Of a DNA stretch of 64,000 nt, positions 33,552-46,500 are shown in pieces. How positions within the stretch are numbered: the first letter of the stretch is position 1; every line of letters begins with the position of its first letter. A program made the position numbers and the translations under genes. The notes beneath the pieces are model-generated. The model worked only from the letters and a program-made list of their open reading frames with translations, had not been told where the DNA came from and did not search any database. Source of the stretch: Diploptera punctata (taxonomy: Eukaryota; Arthropoda; Insecta; Blattodea; Blaberidae); NCBI GenBank assembly GCA_030220185.1, contig JASPKZ010007297.1, positions 558,001-622,000 of the forward strand, given 5' to 3'.

Positions 33552-33575
33552 AATCGCGATATCATGGAAGCATGA
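33515..33575 (+). ncRNA. Hammerhead ribozyme-like fold at end of Penelope copy
   Basis: Core CTGAAGA at 33526-33532, extra T, stem II GAACAT/ATGTTT (33534-33539 with 33544-33549), GAAA at 33550-33553, a minimal stem III AT/AT (33553-33554 with 33559-33560) and a possible cleavage after A33561. Stem I is TCATGG (33562-33567) with TTATGG (33520-33525), six contiguous pairs with three G-U. An inverted partner lies in the left arm (about 32118-32170), and a related copy at 61350-61405. Confidence 0.5.
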
Positions 33576-33639
33576 ATCCTATGAGGTGAGTTGTTTAAAC
33601 AATATGTTCTCCGATGAATTTTAATTAATAGTGACTGTT

Positions 33640-34190
33640 TAGAAAACTAACTTAGCTAAACCTAAATTTTGGGCTCCTTCAGCTATTCATAATACCAAGG
33701 ATATATAGGCCTACTGGTACATGAATCCCTTAATCAATAGTATATTTCCCTATTTATGAGAAGAAAATAATAAAGCAGTTGCTCATGGTATGTCCATGAG
33801 AAAGATGAAGAAAAGTCAGCCCTATATCATTATATGACAAGCACAAATATGGAAACATCATTGATGGGCAATGTATTGAATTAAAGATTAAAGGTGATGA
33901 GATTTGCTTTCTAAAAGTATTCTATTTCTCACCATCAACCTCGTAATACATGAATTTAGAGAAGAATTTTCACCTCTTAATAACTTTCCCATCTTCAGTA
34001 CAACCAATAAAATGAAGAATTAAAACAAAGTTGTAGAGTTTATTTATTGATTATTCCATTTATTTCTGGAATAGACAATAGTATCAAAGAAGGATTGAAT
34101 GATATCAAAACTATCATTAAAAATAAAGTGGAAGAAACAGTCTATTTCAGAACCAAAGCAGATACCAAGCTGGTATTATGAATGTAGAGT
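33640..34190. other. Intergenic, nothing recognised
   Basis: AT-rich sequence without long frames or visible repeats. Confidence 0.3.
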
Positions 34191-34194
34191 TAAA

Positions 34195-34345
34195 ATCTTC
34201 TTCGTCTTCCTTCCAAGTATTAGGCCAAGGCCTGTTTCAATCCTATAGAAAATTTTCCCTCCAACATTTCATAGGACGGCCCAGAGATCTTCGTCCCCTT
34301 GGTATATAATTATAAACAGCTTTGGGGATCTGATTTGAAGTTAAA
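34195..34345 (-). repeat. Retroelement 3' end with (GAA)n tail, reversed
   Basis: 'cttcttcgtcttccttccaa' followed by 'gtattaggccaaggcctg' and 'gaaaattttccctcca', then 'cggcccagagatcttcgtcc'. Near-identical over about 150 bp to 44607-44760. Confidence 0.7.
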
Positions 34346-34494
34346 ATAAAGAATTAAAAGAGAGAAATACAGCTACAGTCACTTGCGACCAAAAACATAT
34401 TTCTTTTACAATTTGAAAATCACCAAAAATAAAAAAGAGAGGGAATAAAATTATGAAATAATGAATTTACACCCAGAACTGGTAATCCATGGCA

Positions 34495-34615
34495 TAAAAA
34501 TTTCATAAAAAATGTTGGGTTTTTACCTAAGACAAAACATTCACCAATAATTAATTGGGGATTTTTTTATTATAATTGGACTGCTTGACATGGAATGACC
34601 AGTAGTATACTAATA
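34495..34615. repeat. Dispersed repeat with 'gggtttttaccta' start
   Basis: 'gggtttttacctaagac', 'caccaataatta' and 'ttataattgga', then 'gacatggaat'. The same sequence lies inverted at 42006-42095, where the centre is a longer palindrome. Function unknown. Confidence 0.6.
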
Positions 34616-34655
34616 ACTTTTCATTATTATACCTGATTAGGGTAATGACTTGAAT

Positions 34656-34770
34656 GATCATGGGTTGAGCTATGCCGGAGGTAGCATTGTTGCCGATAGG
34701 ATTATCCATGCTGGACTGGTAGAAGGTGATAAGCCAGACGAAAAAAGTACCTAGGTTGTAAGAGTGACGA
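34656..34770 (+). mobile_element. RTE-like element leader fragment
   Basis: 'gctatgccggaggtagcatt' through 'ggtgataagccagacgaaaa' and 'agtacct' matches the leader of the minus-strand element at 55655-55750. Only the leader is present. Confidence 0.65.
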
Positions 34771-34842
34771 AAGAAAAGGAGTCCTACTCATTGAATTCTT
34801 GCCTTGGAGTAAAACCATTAACAGAGAAACCTATTTCAGACT

Positions 34843-35125
34843 TTGAAAAAGCTCCGTCGCACGATTCAGAACAAGAGACGGGGGATGCTGACTGACAGAG
34901 TTGTGTTGCTTCATGACAACGCTCGGCCACACACAGCTTGTGACACCCAAAATCTCATCTTGAAATTTGGCTGGGAACAAATTGACCATCCCTCCTACAG
35001 CCCGAATTTGGCTCCGAGAGACTTTCACCTCTTCCTGCACCTCAAGACGTTCCTCAGTGGCCAACATTTTGATGGCGAGGATGAAGTGAAAACAGTAGTG
35101 TGGGAGTGGTTTGCATTGCAGGCAG
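34843..35125 (+). pseudogene. Mariner (DD34D) transposase C-terminal fragment
   Basis: An open frame in 34843-35125 carries the second and third catalytic aspartates of a mariner transposase: VVLLHDNARPHTA and, 34 residues on, NLAPRDFHLF. The YSPNLAP stretch and the following HLKTFLSGQHFDGEDEVK match the family order. The N-terminal helix-turn-helix, first Asp and both terminal repeats are missing. It is joined abruptly to an RTE leader (left) and to a different non-LTR piece (right), so it is a fossil. Confidence 0.85.
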
Positions 35126-35139
35126 ATTGTACAACTGAA

Positions 35140-35515
35140 ATCCATATTTATAAATTAATAGTAAGAAGTTTAATGACATGTAGATCAGAAACATGGGCTA
35201 TAAATGCCAAATTAAAGTCAAAATTGCAATGTACAGAAATTAATTTTTAAGAAGATTTACATGATGCTCTAGATTAGAAAGTTTCAGAAACAGTATAATC
35301 CGATAAAAAAATGAACTTTTATGAAGAATATGCAATTTGTGGGAAATAAACAATTACAATGGTTTGGACAGGTGAAGAGGATGAATGGAGATAGATTGCC
35401 AGTTAGAACTTTGGAGTGGGTTCCATGGGAGAAAAAGAAGAGGGAGATCTACAAAGACAGGGATAGAGGGAATTATCAATTTGATGAAGGACAGGGGAGT
35501 GCAGGATGGTGACTA
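35140..35515 (+). pseudogene. Non-LTR retrotransposon post-RT fragment
   Basis: Pieces read SLMTCRSETWAINAKLKSKLQ, then QLQWFGQVKRMNGDRLPVRTLEWVPW and KKREIYKDRDRG. These are the 'Y..E.W......KL' and 'RLRWFGHV.RM....LP' signatures of the tail of CR1/RTE-like polyproteins. The frame is shifted between the two blocks. Confidence 0.7.
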
Positions 35516-35609
35516 AAAGAGAGATGAATGAATATAATCAAAACTTAATATTGGGCACAGGAAGATGTTCTATATGTTTAAAACCTGTTGAATATATATA
35601 TAATTATAT

Positions 35610-35979
35610 ATATAATATGAAAAGAAAAATGAATGCTTGAGTCGGGATTTGAACCCGCGTTTAGCGCTCTAACCAACTGAGCTATTCAAGTATTCCAACA
35701 CAAACATACATTTTTCTTATATATGTAGTATTCTCAATTCACACAAGAGGTGGCAGGAAATCATTATCTAGTGGCTAACATAACAGTTAAGCAATTTTTA
35801 AATAGAATATTTACTTTATAGCAGTAACGCTTGTATATTTACATGTTATAACTATACCTTTGACATTTGGCAATGAAGGCAAATATGATATGAAAAGAAA
35901 AATGAATGCTTGAGTTGGGATTTGAACCCGAGTCTCTAAACTCTGTACGTTTAGCGCTCTAACCAACTGAGCTACTCAA

Positions 35980-36012
<33 letters not shown>
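35610..36012 (-). repeat. Two tRNA-like hairpin units (family D), minus strand
   Basis: Cores at about 35634-35690 and 35909-35980 (275 bp apart), each starting 'gaaaagaaaaatgaatgcttgag'. The left unit lacks 18 nt ('agtctctaaactctgtac' in the right unit), which removes half of the anticodon arm. The right unit is complete and abuts (TA)n at 35981-36011. Confidence 0.75.
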
Positions 36013-36015
<3 letters not shown>

Positions 36016-36016
<1 letters not shown>

Positions 36017-36335
36017 GTGTCCACTGTGTTCTCGAAGTAGCGTGCTGCCTTGTTATACAGTGGGCCCGGGTTCGATTGCTGATCGGGACAGGCTCATGGG
36101 TGATGGTTTTTTCGGGGTTTTTCCTCACCTGTAAGACAAATGTCAGGAAGCTTAGGGCCCCAACAGTCTTCGAAAATCATCCGGCCATCATCACCATCCT
36201 TCACCGGTGTGTGGAAAGCAACGGGAAACTACCACACCTATAATTCCCTAGTAAAGTTGCAAAGCATAGCATGGAAATGCTATGATTGCAGCGAAAGACC
36301 TGCCCTCGGGCAGAATTACTATGGATGGTTATATA
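36016..36335 (+). repeat. tRNA-derived SINE, family 3
   Basis: The head 'gtagcgtgctgccttg' and B box 'gggttcgattgctg' are followed by 'tttttcctcacctgtaag', 'aatgtcaggaagcttagg', a CAT-rich block, 'tggaaagcaacgggaaacta' and 'cagaattactatggatgg'. Copies lie at 37658-38010 and 38445-38772 (plus) and at 43026-43362 and 45951-46277 (minus). Confidence 0.8.
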
Positions 36336-36339
36336 TACT

Positions 36340-37360
36340 TTTTTTTTTGTTTCAATTTTTTGGATGGGATGATTTTTTATTCATCAATTATTTCATTAAT
36401 AGCAAAGGAAAATATATTTATGTCATGATCATTATTAAATATTCGCGTACTCTACAAATGTTTTATCACTTTTCAACTACGTGCTCATGTGCTAATAGTT
36501 TAAATTCTGTTAGATGGCGCACAACTACGGATCACATAGAGGAACCAGCGATAACCCAAAGAGACGACTTCTTCATTTCTTCCTCTTAGCTTCCTAACCT
36601 GCTCCTAGCCATAGAGAACGAAGCTCCTAAAGGACTTGATGTAGCCGCTTGTATGGGGAATTAGCATTAGTTGGCTACCCTGGCATTTTTTGATATCACA
36701 GGTTTTAAGAAAGCATTTTCTTTCATAGAGAAATAATCTTTGTCTTAATGTTATTTTAGATTATTATACTACATATTTAAAGAAAACCAACTTGTTTATA
36801 TAGCGTATAATTTTAAAGATTATATAAACATTTTTTTTATAGACATTGACAATACTTTTTAGTCTGTTGGATATTCTGTTTTAGGTTTCGTCCTTTTGCT
36901 ACTAGTAGCGCTAGTGGTATAATAATAATATTTGGACTTTAAATTTTTGGCTTTGTTTTTATCTGTCAAAAAAAGTGTTGTCTTATGATAGAAATGTAAT
37001 AATATTTTAAGCTGACAGTGTTGATTCGATCATTCTTTGTATGTTTTAATATAATAGAATTTGCTCCGCCCTTTCATTTACTGTGATTCGCCCACTGGAG
37101 ATTGGTATTTTGAAAAACAGTAATGAGTTGATCAATACTGTGTTCTAGTAATGTCAAAATATTTTGTTAGAAGATATTTAATGAATTTTATAAATTCGTG
37201 ATATTAACATAGTTATAGATTGCGTTAAGGTAACTTATGTTTTAAATTAATTGAAAGATAAACATAACCTTCATATATATAGTACATTTTAATTTAATTA
37301 TTGTTTTGGATATTGTATAGCATAACAATTATATCGCCTTTTTATAATTATTATATCTAG
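36340..37360. other. Upstream of the first visible LARGE exon, no gene recognised
   Basis: AT-rich, with (AATAAT) at 36920. Any first exon or promoter of the LARGE-type gene would be expected here or further upstream, but I could not identify one. Confidence 0.3.
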
Positions 37361-37363
37361 CAG

Positions 37364-37526
37364 AATATCTACCCACCTACAGAGTATCAAAACATAATCA
37401 GGATTCCTCGAAGAAGACAGCGCCATGCTTTGCCATGTGCTGTGGCGAGACATTGGTTGAGCAGTTTCCTTTTAGGAGCTCTCCTGGCTTCAGCACTGTT
37501 ATATTATGCTATGTTAGATCGCCATG
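37364..37526 (+). CDS. LARGE1: LARGE exon a: signal anchor
   Basis: Reads [20 protein letters not shown] followed by [20 protein letters not shown]: a basic cytoplasmic stub followed by one hydrophobic span, as in type II Golgi enzymes. Acceptor CTAGCAG|AAT and donor CCATG|GTAAGT. No in-frame ATG precedes the span, so an upstream exon must supply the start. This exon is the least conserved part of the gene and the least certain. Confidence 0.6.
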
Positions 37527-40500
37527 GTAAGTTTTTAAATTTTCATTTTATACTAAAGAATAGTTTAGAGGAATTGTAGTGCAAATAACTACGTATTTGA
37601 ATTTAAAAAAGTCAAGAAACGGATACAACGTGCTTACTAGCATCATATATATATATTGTCCACCTCTCTGTGGTCTTGAGGTAGCGTGCTGCCTTGTCAC
37701 GCAGTGGGCATTGCTTCAATTCCCGGTCGGGACAGGCTCCTGGGTGAGGCTTCTTTTGGGGTTTTTCCTCACCTGTAATGCAAATGTCAGGAAGCTTAGG
37801 GCTCAACGGTCCCTGAAAATCATCTGGCCATCATCATCATCCTTATCATTATCATCATCCTTATCATTATCATCATCCTTCATTGGTGTGGAAAGCAACG
37901 GGAAGCTACCACACCTATAATTCCCTAGTAAAGCTGCAAAGCATAACATGAAAATGCTATGATTATAGTGAAAGACTTGCCCTTGGGCAGAATTATTATG
38001 GATGGATATATATATTATGTTGATCAAAACAAAGTATGAAAAATTGTCTATTCTATGTGAGATGCCCATCCATGAATCATGTAACAGTCACTGGTTATGA
38101 ACTATATCGATAGTTGTCAACATTTTATCGATATTTCTGGTGCAGCATTGACATGTTTATTGAGGTTACAATACGTTACATTAAATTAGGTAGGTTAGAT
38201 AAATTAACCAGAGGGAAAACGCCCAGTTGGTAGACCAAGAATGAGGTGGGAGAATAACATTAACTATGATTTGAGGGAAGTAGATTATACAGGGAAGGAT
38301 TGGAAAACATTGGCTCAGGATAGGGATGTATGGAGAGCTTATGTCCATGTGGCCATGAACCTATGGGTTCGATAGTGCCAGTGAGTAAGTAAGTAAGGTT
38401 AGATTAAATTATGTAACCTTCATTTTTTGTTAACACGTTCTTCCTGTCCACTGCTGTGGTCTCGAGTAGCGTGCTGCCTTGTCACACAGCGGCCTGGGTT
38501 TGATTCACGGTCGGGGCATTTTTCCTCACCTATAAGACAAATGTCAGGAATACTTTAAGGCCCAAACGGCAAATGGTCCCCCGAAATCGTATGGCCATCA
38601 TCATCATCACACTTATCATTATCATCATCATCACCATCATCCTTCACTGGTGTGGAAAGCAACGGGAAGCTACCACACCTACAATTCCCTAGTAAAGCTG
38701 CAAGAATAGCATGAAAATGCTATGATTGCAGTGAAGGACCTGCCTTTGGGCAGAATTACTATGGATGGATGTTTTTCCTATGTTGCCTATTCTCCCTTAG
38801 TAATGATAATAGACATGTTCAAAAATAATATGGCATATTTGGGTTATTTTTAAGTCAACTTCTCATTTGATTTTTAGGCATTTTCTAGGGTTTTTTTGGA
38901 AATAAATATTACTGATGTAATTATTTATAACTTCAGTGTTTTTTGGTTTTATTCAAATGTATGTACCGTATGTAGATAGGCACCTCACATAGAATCATCA
39001 GTAATCTAATGGGTCTAACCTAACCAACTCTACAAAATATAACTTAAATATATCTCTATAGACTTCTTGCAAGAAAAAAAAAAACAAATGATCTAGGATA
39101 TAGTAGTGAATAGTGCCAATAGATGTTGCAACAGAAGGAAAAAACAAAATGTTGGCAACTTGTGATATAGTCAAAGTGTAATGGAAGATAATCAGTAACA
39201 TTCAATATAATTTGTAACAGGTGCTCCAAAGTAACATACATTTGCAGTCATTTAGCAAAAAAAAATTCCAAAATTGGAAAGCTTTTAAACAGTTAGAAGT
39301 GATGCCATTCACTCTTTTGCACTCCATTCTTTAGAAGAAATATTTGAAAATTTTTTTTTTTTTGATCCCACTACAGGCCTCAGGAGGCCCTTGGGGTAGT
39401 AGGAGGTTAAGGCTCCCACTTTTTTCTTGACAATCGGCACTTTATGTCAGCCGGGTTGTCAGCCCTGCGTGACGGCCGCCTTTACCCCAGAACAAGCGTC
39501 TGGTACTCATTTCAGTTAGAGGCTGAGTCGACCCCAGGGCCATAGTGCCGCCAGAAGGTTTGGGTCAGTTTAAAATCCTGACCCCACCGGGACTCGAACC
39601 CTCGACCTTCCGGCTTGTAGCGCAGTGCCTTAACCACTACGCTACGGCGTGCCCCCTATATTTGAAAATAGAATGAAGAATTGATCGAAAAGATTATGAT
39701 CCACATCTTCATTAAGATTAAAGAATGGGAATGTTTGAGATTCAACTATAGGGTACCAATTCTATATAGATATTTGTACAGACAATTGCAAATGCAGTTT
39801 TACTTGGAAATTATAGTACTAAATCTATGTTATTATAAATAATAAAAAAAAATTCAATTCTAGCAAATAACATTTATGAAATGTGAAATGAATTTGTCCT
39901 CTGATTAGAATGATTGGTCACATCATATTGACCAAACAGATAATCATTAGTCTCCGACAGCTGATAATCTTCTTTGTCACGGTTTAGGCTTTTTGCTAGG
40001 CTGTTCTGGCTCCAAATTGCTGCTCTTTCCATCTTTTCTTTGGTCTTGCCAGACTTCTTCCTCCTGGTGAATAGCTGTATGCTTATTTACTTACTCACTG
40101 GCACTATCGAACCTGTAGGTTCATGACTGTGCGGACATAAGCTATCCATACATCCCTATCCTGAGCTAATGCTTTCCAATCATTCCCTGTTTTATCTATC
40201 TTTCCTCAAATCATAGTTGAATGTTATTCTTCCACCTTCATTCTTTGGTCAACAAATTAACAAATGTATTGCTGTACTTTGGTATTTCTGTTCTCAGGTC
40301 ATCCTCTTGCTTTTTCTTTTGTTCTGTATTTTTCACTATTGTGGTGAAATTATTTATGTTGCGCTTTAACCCATTTCTAGTTGGTTAATGGGTTTTCAAT
40401 ATATGTTTGTAGTTATCTGTCTGATTTATCCTAGCTGGTCAGGATGTGTTTTTTTTAAAAATAATTAGATTCTATTTCATATGGGCCTTTGCACTTAATA

Positions 40501-43500
40501 CCATGTACTATGTTAATTTTTTATTTACAAACGTGGAAAAACTTCTAAACCCACCTCATTTTAGAAATTAGTTGGAGAAAATGTTTTTATATCTCACCTC
40601 ATTATAGTTCCATGTTTTCATGATACTGGTTTCAAAGGTAATTTTACTTTCATCTTCAGTCAAACTCCAACTGACGATGAAGGTAAAAGAACCGGTATCG
40701 TAAAAACACAGAGACTTTAATGACGTGAGATATATAAACATTTTCTTCAACTCACTTATAAATTGAAAAATATCTCCTAGTGTGACATCCTACTTTTATT
40801 TGGGAATTAAAATGGGTCATCATGCCTTAAAGCATCCACAGAGTGTCCTCCAAATTGTGTGTATACACTCTTTGAAATGTTATTTCTCAGCAACGAAATG
40901 CGACAGCAATACAATTATTTTTGTTTTGTGATTTTGTATCCACATAGGCACAGGGAAAGCAATAGCAACATGTTCATCGATCTTCACGTATTTATAAACA
41001 ACAATGGCGGCGAGATTATCATTCAGTGAACGTGGGTTGGATACTAAATGTGTTATTGTGAAAGTGGAGAATGTTGTTGAAGTGCAACGAATTTGGATGG
41101 TTGAAGTTGGGACCAACCGCACACACCTAACAAGTGGTAACAATAATCAGAATCCAAGACAAGTTTGATAGACCTATATGAAAGGTGCAAGATGTGTTGT
41201 AAAGGTCGTGTGCGGAAGAAAGAGACGTTCAATCTGATAACGAGAGTTAAGTAGTATCATTTTGCAGTCTATGCATCATCTTCAAACTTTGTCTTTGGAT
41301 TCTTTTTATTATTACCTCTTGTTGGTGGTGTGTGGTCCCAAATTCAATCATCCAACTATCGTTGGGCCACTTGTCAACAACATTATCCATTGTTTAAAAT
41401 CACTTTCAATATCCACGTTACGTTCATTGTAATTAATAATCCTTCCGCCTATTTTTGTTTATACAAGGATCTGAAGATCGTATATTGAACGTTGTTTGTT
41501 ATGATTTTTTCCAGTGCCTTGTGAAGCATTATCACAACAAACATTGTATTTGTGTCTTCATTCGTTGGGCCTAGAAACTGACATTTCAAAGAGTGTAGTT
41601 ACATCAATTTGGGACATGCTGTATATCGTTTGTACACGGTAATTTCATTGTCCACATGTACTAAGTAACAGTAAGTATCAACAAAGCGTTGAACATACAG
41701 GACTTGTTTATATACTTTAAGTTCACATGGAACTAAATTTTGATTTAATTATTTTTCTGTTTGCAGTGGATGGAAACAATATGTTGGGATTTACGGGTCG
41801 GGAAGCACGGCTAGCTGGTAGAGTACGTGAAATGGAAGAACAAAATCAACTGTTAAGACGTCAGTTAAGCATATCCCAAAGCCATCTAGTGGCAGCTATG
41901 CGAACTAGCAATCACACTCCAACTCAGAATTTTGTGCAGTCAACCCATGATCATTCAAGTCATTGCCCTAATCAGGTATAATAATGAAAAGTTTAGTAAT
42001 ATTGGTTATTCCATGTCAAACAATCCAATTATAATAAAAAAAATTCACCAATAATTATTGGTGAATTTTTTATCTTAGGTAAAAACCCAAAAGAGAGTAT
42101 AATGTCACTTGCTATTATTCATAGATGTTTGTTTGTACAGGAAGCTGATGTGCCAAAGTGTGAAGTTGTACATGTAGCAATAGTATGTGCTGGTTACAAC
42201 TCAAGTCGTTCAGTTGTAACTTTGATCAAATCAATTCTCTTCTTATAGCAAGAACCCTCTTCATTTCCATCTGATTGCAGATTCAGTAGCACAAGTCATA
42301 CTTCAGACACTCTTTTACACTTGGAGTGTACCTCAAGGTAAGATACTGGACACTATCTTTTATTCAATGAATGAATGAGCCAATTCTTTTCTTACCTCAT
42401 ACTTCATGTTATTTTAAGCACAGGAACTGCAGTTTTCAAGAGGAATTCCTCTCATCTTCTACTGATATTATGACTACCAGATTTTCGGTTGAATCTTCAT
42501 CTATAACGTTGCCATCTGGTGCTGATTTGATGAACCTTGAGATCAAGTCCTGTTCATTGGGATTTTCAAAATTCATGGATCTAAATTTGTTCTTTTCAAT
42601 ATATATATATATCTTTTCCCAAACTGTCAATTCCAAAGGTTTTTTCAAATGTTTTAAAAGTTTAGCCTCTTTTTCAATTATAGCATTACCCCTCTTTTAC
42701 ACTCTTCAAGCGACCACAAGGAAAATTATGTAAAATAGGGGAAAGTGTAAATTGAGGGAAATGAAGATGAGCTGAAAAATGTTGACGCCATACTCTGCAT
42801 CCATTCCAGAACATAAAAAAAAAACAGATGGGGATAATATACTATAGTATTAGCCCACTTTTACACTTTTCAAGGGACCAGAGGTAAAGTGGTGCAAATT
42901 GGGGGAAAGTATAAATTATGGGAAATGAGGAGGAGCTAAACATAGTTGACTCTCATATTTAGCAACCATTCTAGAACATGCAAGAAAGCACTGACTGGGA
43001 TAAATACAATATTGGCTAAATGATGTCCATCCATAGTAATTCTGCCCGAAGACAGATCCTTCACTGCAATCATAGCATTTTCATGCTATGCTTGCAGCTT
43101 TACTAGGGAATTGTAGGTGTGGTAGCTTCCTGTTGCTTTCCACACCGGTGAAGGATGATGATGATGATAATGATAAGGATGATGATGATGATGGCCATAT
43201 GATTTTGAGGACTGTTTGGGCCTTATAGTTTTCCTGACATTTGTCTTACAGGTGAGGAAAAACCCTGATAAAAACCTCATGCAGAAAAACTGCCCCAACC
43301 AGGGATCGAACCCGGGCCCGCTGCATGACAAGGCAGCATGCTACCTCGAGACCACAGTGGTGGAAATGTAATGTTTCTTTTAATTTAAAATAAAATTCTT
43401 TACACTCCACCACATATCCTGTCTTTTATTTATTTAGAAGACGGGATATCAGGTGAAGTGTAAAGAATTTTTTATTTTAAATTAAACCTCATAGTGATAT

Positions 43501-46500
43501 TCCTATAAGAGTTCAATGTAATGTGTGTTTTGAACTGCTGTAGACATAAAATTACTTTATTTCTGTTACTTCATCATTCAAAAATTAATAACAAGGAGAG
43601 GTTCAGCAAGCAGAACTATGAATCTTTATTGAGAGATTTAAAAAAAAAATTGTTTTGTCATAGAATTTCAGAAATGTTTGAAAGTTTTGAGCTAACTTCT
43701 TTGGCTCGATGAACCTGCTCTGCTCTTTATCGATTGTACAAAAGCCAGCTTTCGTTGGCTCTTAAACTTGCTTGGCTCCTTATCGATTGTATAGCAGCCA
43801 GCCTCATTAGCTTAATGAACTTGCTCTGCTATATATCAATTGTACAGAAGCGAAAATAATCGATGAAATAAATTGAATATTTTTTATCTTTAATGCTAAA
43901 GATCAACGTGATGTGATGTAAATTGCAGGAAAACAAAATTTCAGAAATACGTAAAAGCGAGGTTTTTAATACGTTGTGAATATAGGGAAACTGAAGGAAC
44001 CTTTAAAAAAATGTTTGTAAAAGGTGGGAAAAACGTTAAATGCGTGAACGTAAAAGCAGGGTAATATGTGTATAACTCTTCAGCAAACTTCAACAGATTG
44101 ATATATAGATTATTAAATGTTCCACTAAATGTGCTGAAGAAGATTTTAAGAAATAATACAATCACATTTTAAACATAGCTAATTTAAATAGTTTTGGAAA
44201 GGATATAATTATAAATAAATTAAAGAAATCCAGACAACAAGAAAGATTAAAAGAATACCCACCCTGCAATCTGATTCAAAGGAAGGAAAACAATTCAAGA
44301 AAATCACATATCATCCTGAAGTACATAACAAAGTTCAAGGAATTGAATATTACATTGGCACCGAAAAATAAATTTAGCTTTGGTAATCTATTAATAACCA
44401 ATAAGAAAGTGAACATACCAAATAGTGAAAAATCTGAAATTTATCAAATTAGTTGTAAAAACTACAATAAAGTATACATAGGAAAAACAAAATGGAATTT
44501 GGATGCTTGCAGAAAGGAACACTTTAGAAATATTAAAAATGTTGAAATTGAGAAGTCAGCTATTGCAGCACATAGTTTGCTGAAGGCATAAAATTGAAAA
44601 ATATACTTCTTCTTCCTTCCAAGTATTAGGCCAAGGCCTGTTACGATCCTATAGAAAATTTTCCCTCCAGCGTTTCATAGGACGGCCCAGAGATCTTCGT
44701 CCTCTTGGTATATAATTATAAACAGCTTTGGGGGATCCGATTTGAACTCATTCTTTCATGATGGTGTTTCCAATTACACCAGATGGGTTACATCAGATGG
44801 GATCGGAAAAGGAACACCGATATCTTAAAAGAATTGAAGACTACACCAATTTTGGAATATATTAGACAGTACCAACTAATTCAAAGTTAAAATTGGGAAA
44901 CACATTATGAGGTTCTTAATTAATAAATTAATGAGTCATTTTAACATCTTACCTCATATTTCATGTTTTTCAAACACGGTAACTATAGTTTTCAAATGAT
45001 CTTGTCATTCATTTTCAACCGCCATTATGACTACCGGAAAAACATGAAATATGAGGTAAGATGTTAAAATGACTCATTAATTTATTAGTACCAACTAAGT
45101 TGGAAAAAGAGGCTAAACTTTTAAAACATTTGGAAAAACCTTTGGAAGTGACAGTTTGGAAATATATATATATTCAGAAGAATAAATTTATATTCATGAA
45201 TTTTGAAACTCCTGATGAACTGGACTTGATCTCAAGGTTCAACAAATCAGCACCAGATGGCAATGTTATAGATGAAGATTCAAATGAAAATCTGGTAGCC
45301 ATAATATCGACTGAAGATGATAGGGACTCCTCTTGAAAACTGCAGTTCCCATGTTAAAATAAAGACATGAAATATGAGGTAAAATAAGAATTGACTCATT
45401 CATTCATTGAATTAAGAACCTCATAATGTTATTTCCCATATTTAACTATGAATAAATAAGATGACTGTAAGATTAAATTAAAATACTTCATACCTCACCT
45501 CATATCCAAATGGTGGCTTCTTTATTAAGAAGACATTTATTTGGAAATTTTACATTACATTATAAAGCCAGTACGGCTTCTTTTGATGTTTTTATTATTC
45601 ATTTCATATATCTCAATGCTGGATAAATCATATTTGAAGAGAATCATTCATAAAATGAGGTATTTTGCATGTAATTTCGCATCAAAAGTTAAAAAAAAAA
45701 ATGAAATTTTGTGAGATAAACCTTACTGACAAAATTTTGTTGAATTTTACAAATTTAAAAATAATTAATTTAAATTTATAATGCTATACTGGTAGAATAC
45801 AAAATTTTAGTTTTTTCTCTTTTGGTAAAAAGTTTGTGCAAAAATGCATTCACGAAATTTTAGGATTCCTAATAATGTGCATAATTTATAATTGTATATT
45901 TTTATAACATTTTAATGTAGAGGGGACTGAAATAGTTTTTTGCCAGCTCCATCCATCCATAGTAATTCTGCCTGAGGGCAGGTCTTTCACTGCAATCATA
46001 GCATTTTCATGCTATGCTTTGCAGTTTTACTAGGGAATTATAAGTGTGGTAGCTTCCTGTTGCTTTCCACACCAGTGAAGGATGAAGATGGTATTGATAA
46101 GGATGATGATGGCTGGATGATTTTCAGGGACCGATGGGCCCTAAGCTTCCTGACATTTGTCTTACAGGTAAGGAAAAACCCCGAAAGAAACCTCACCCAG
46201 GAGCCTGTCCCGACTGGGAATTGAACCCGAGCCCGCTGCGTGACAAGGCAGGACACTACCTTGAGAACACAGTGATGGACTATGGTAATTAACAGATCTG
46301 AATTCATTATACAGAATGTATGGAAATTTTAATTTTAAAATTTTCAATCTTGGGGATAGAAGAGTCAATGATATACAATTTAAAATTGCTAGATTATGCA
46401 ACAATTCTCTGGATAAAATTCTAAACTGTTCCCTTCATCATCATCCTTCACAAAACACATTTACACTGCATCTTATTCTAACCTGAATTACTTTGATACA

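Larger units (their letters stand above)
32060..33635. mobile_element. Palindromic Penelope-like composite
   Basis: The outer ends (32076-32135 and 33562-33625) are perfect or near-perfect inverted copies, including 'gttctccgatgaattttaat', 'gtttaaac' and 'cctcataggattcatg'. The left arm (32100-32460, minus) holds only the end of the endonuclease ORF. The right arm (32465-33560, plus) holds a longer C-terminal piece: linker (ELIIIKLKKFKHKKRL), [42 protein letters not shown], then, after a nested insertion, [27 protein letters not shown] and the terminal acidic tail. CxxC is changed to CEDY here. Confidence 0.85.
44080..45450 (+). mobile_element. Penelope-like 5'-truncated copy with two internal insertions
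   Basis: GIY-YIG block at 44343-44591 ([52 protein letters not shown]), broken by a (GAA)n retroelement end (44607-44760) and by a separate Penelope foldback (44930-45075). It resumes at 45100 ([19 protein letters not shown]) to a stop at 45336. A worn hammerhead core CTGAAGATGA lies at 45310. The downstream end block is 'atgaaatatgaggtaaaata', and the tail is 'acctcataatgttatttccc' at 45418. Confidence 0.75.

Noticed and set aside
37603..38069. Asp-rich or His-rich peptide repeats (DDDNDKDD and similar)
   Set aside because: They are translations of the CATCATCC simple repeat inside family-3 SINEs.
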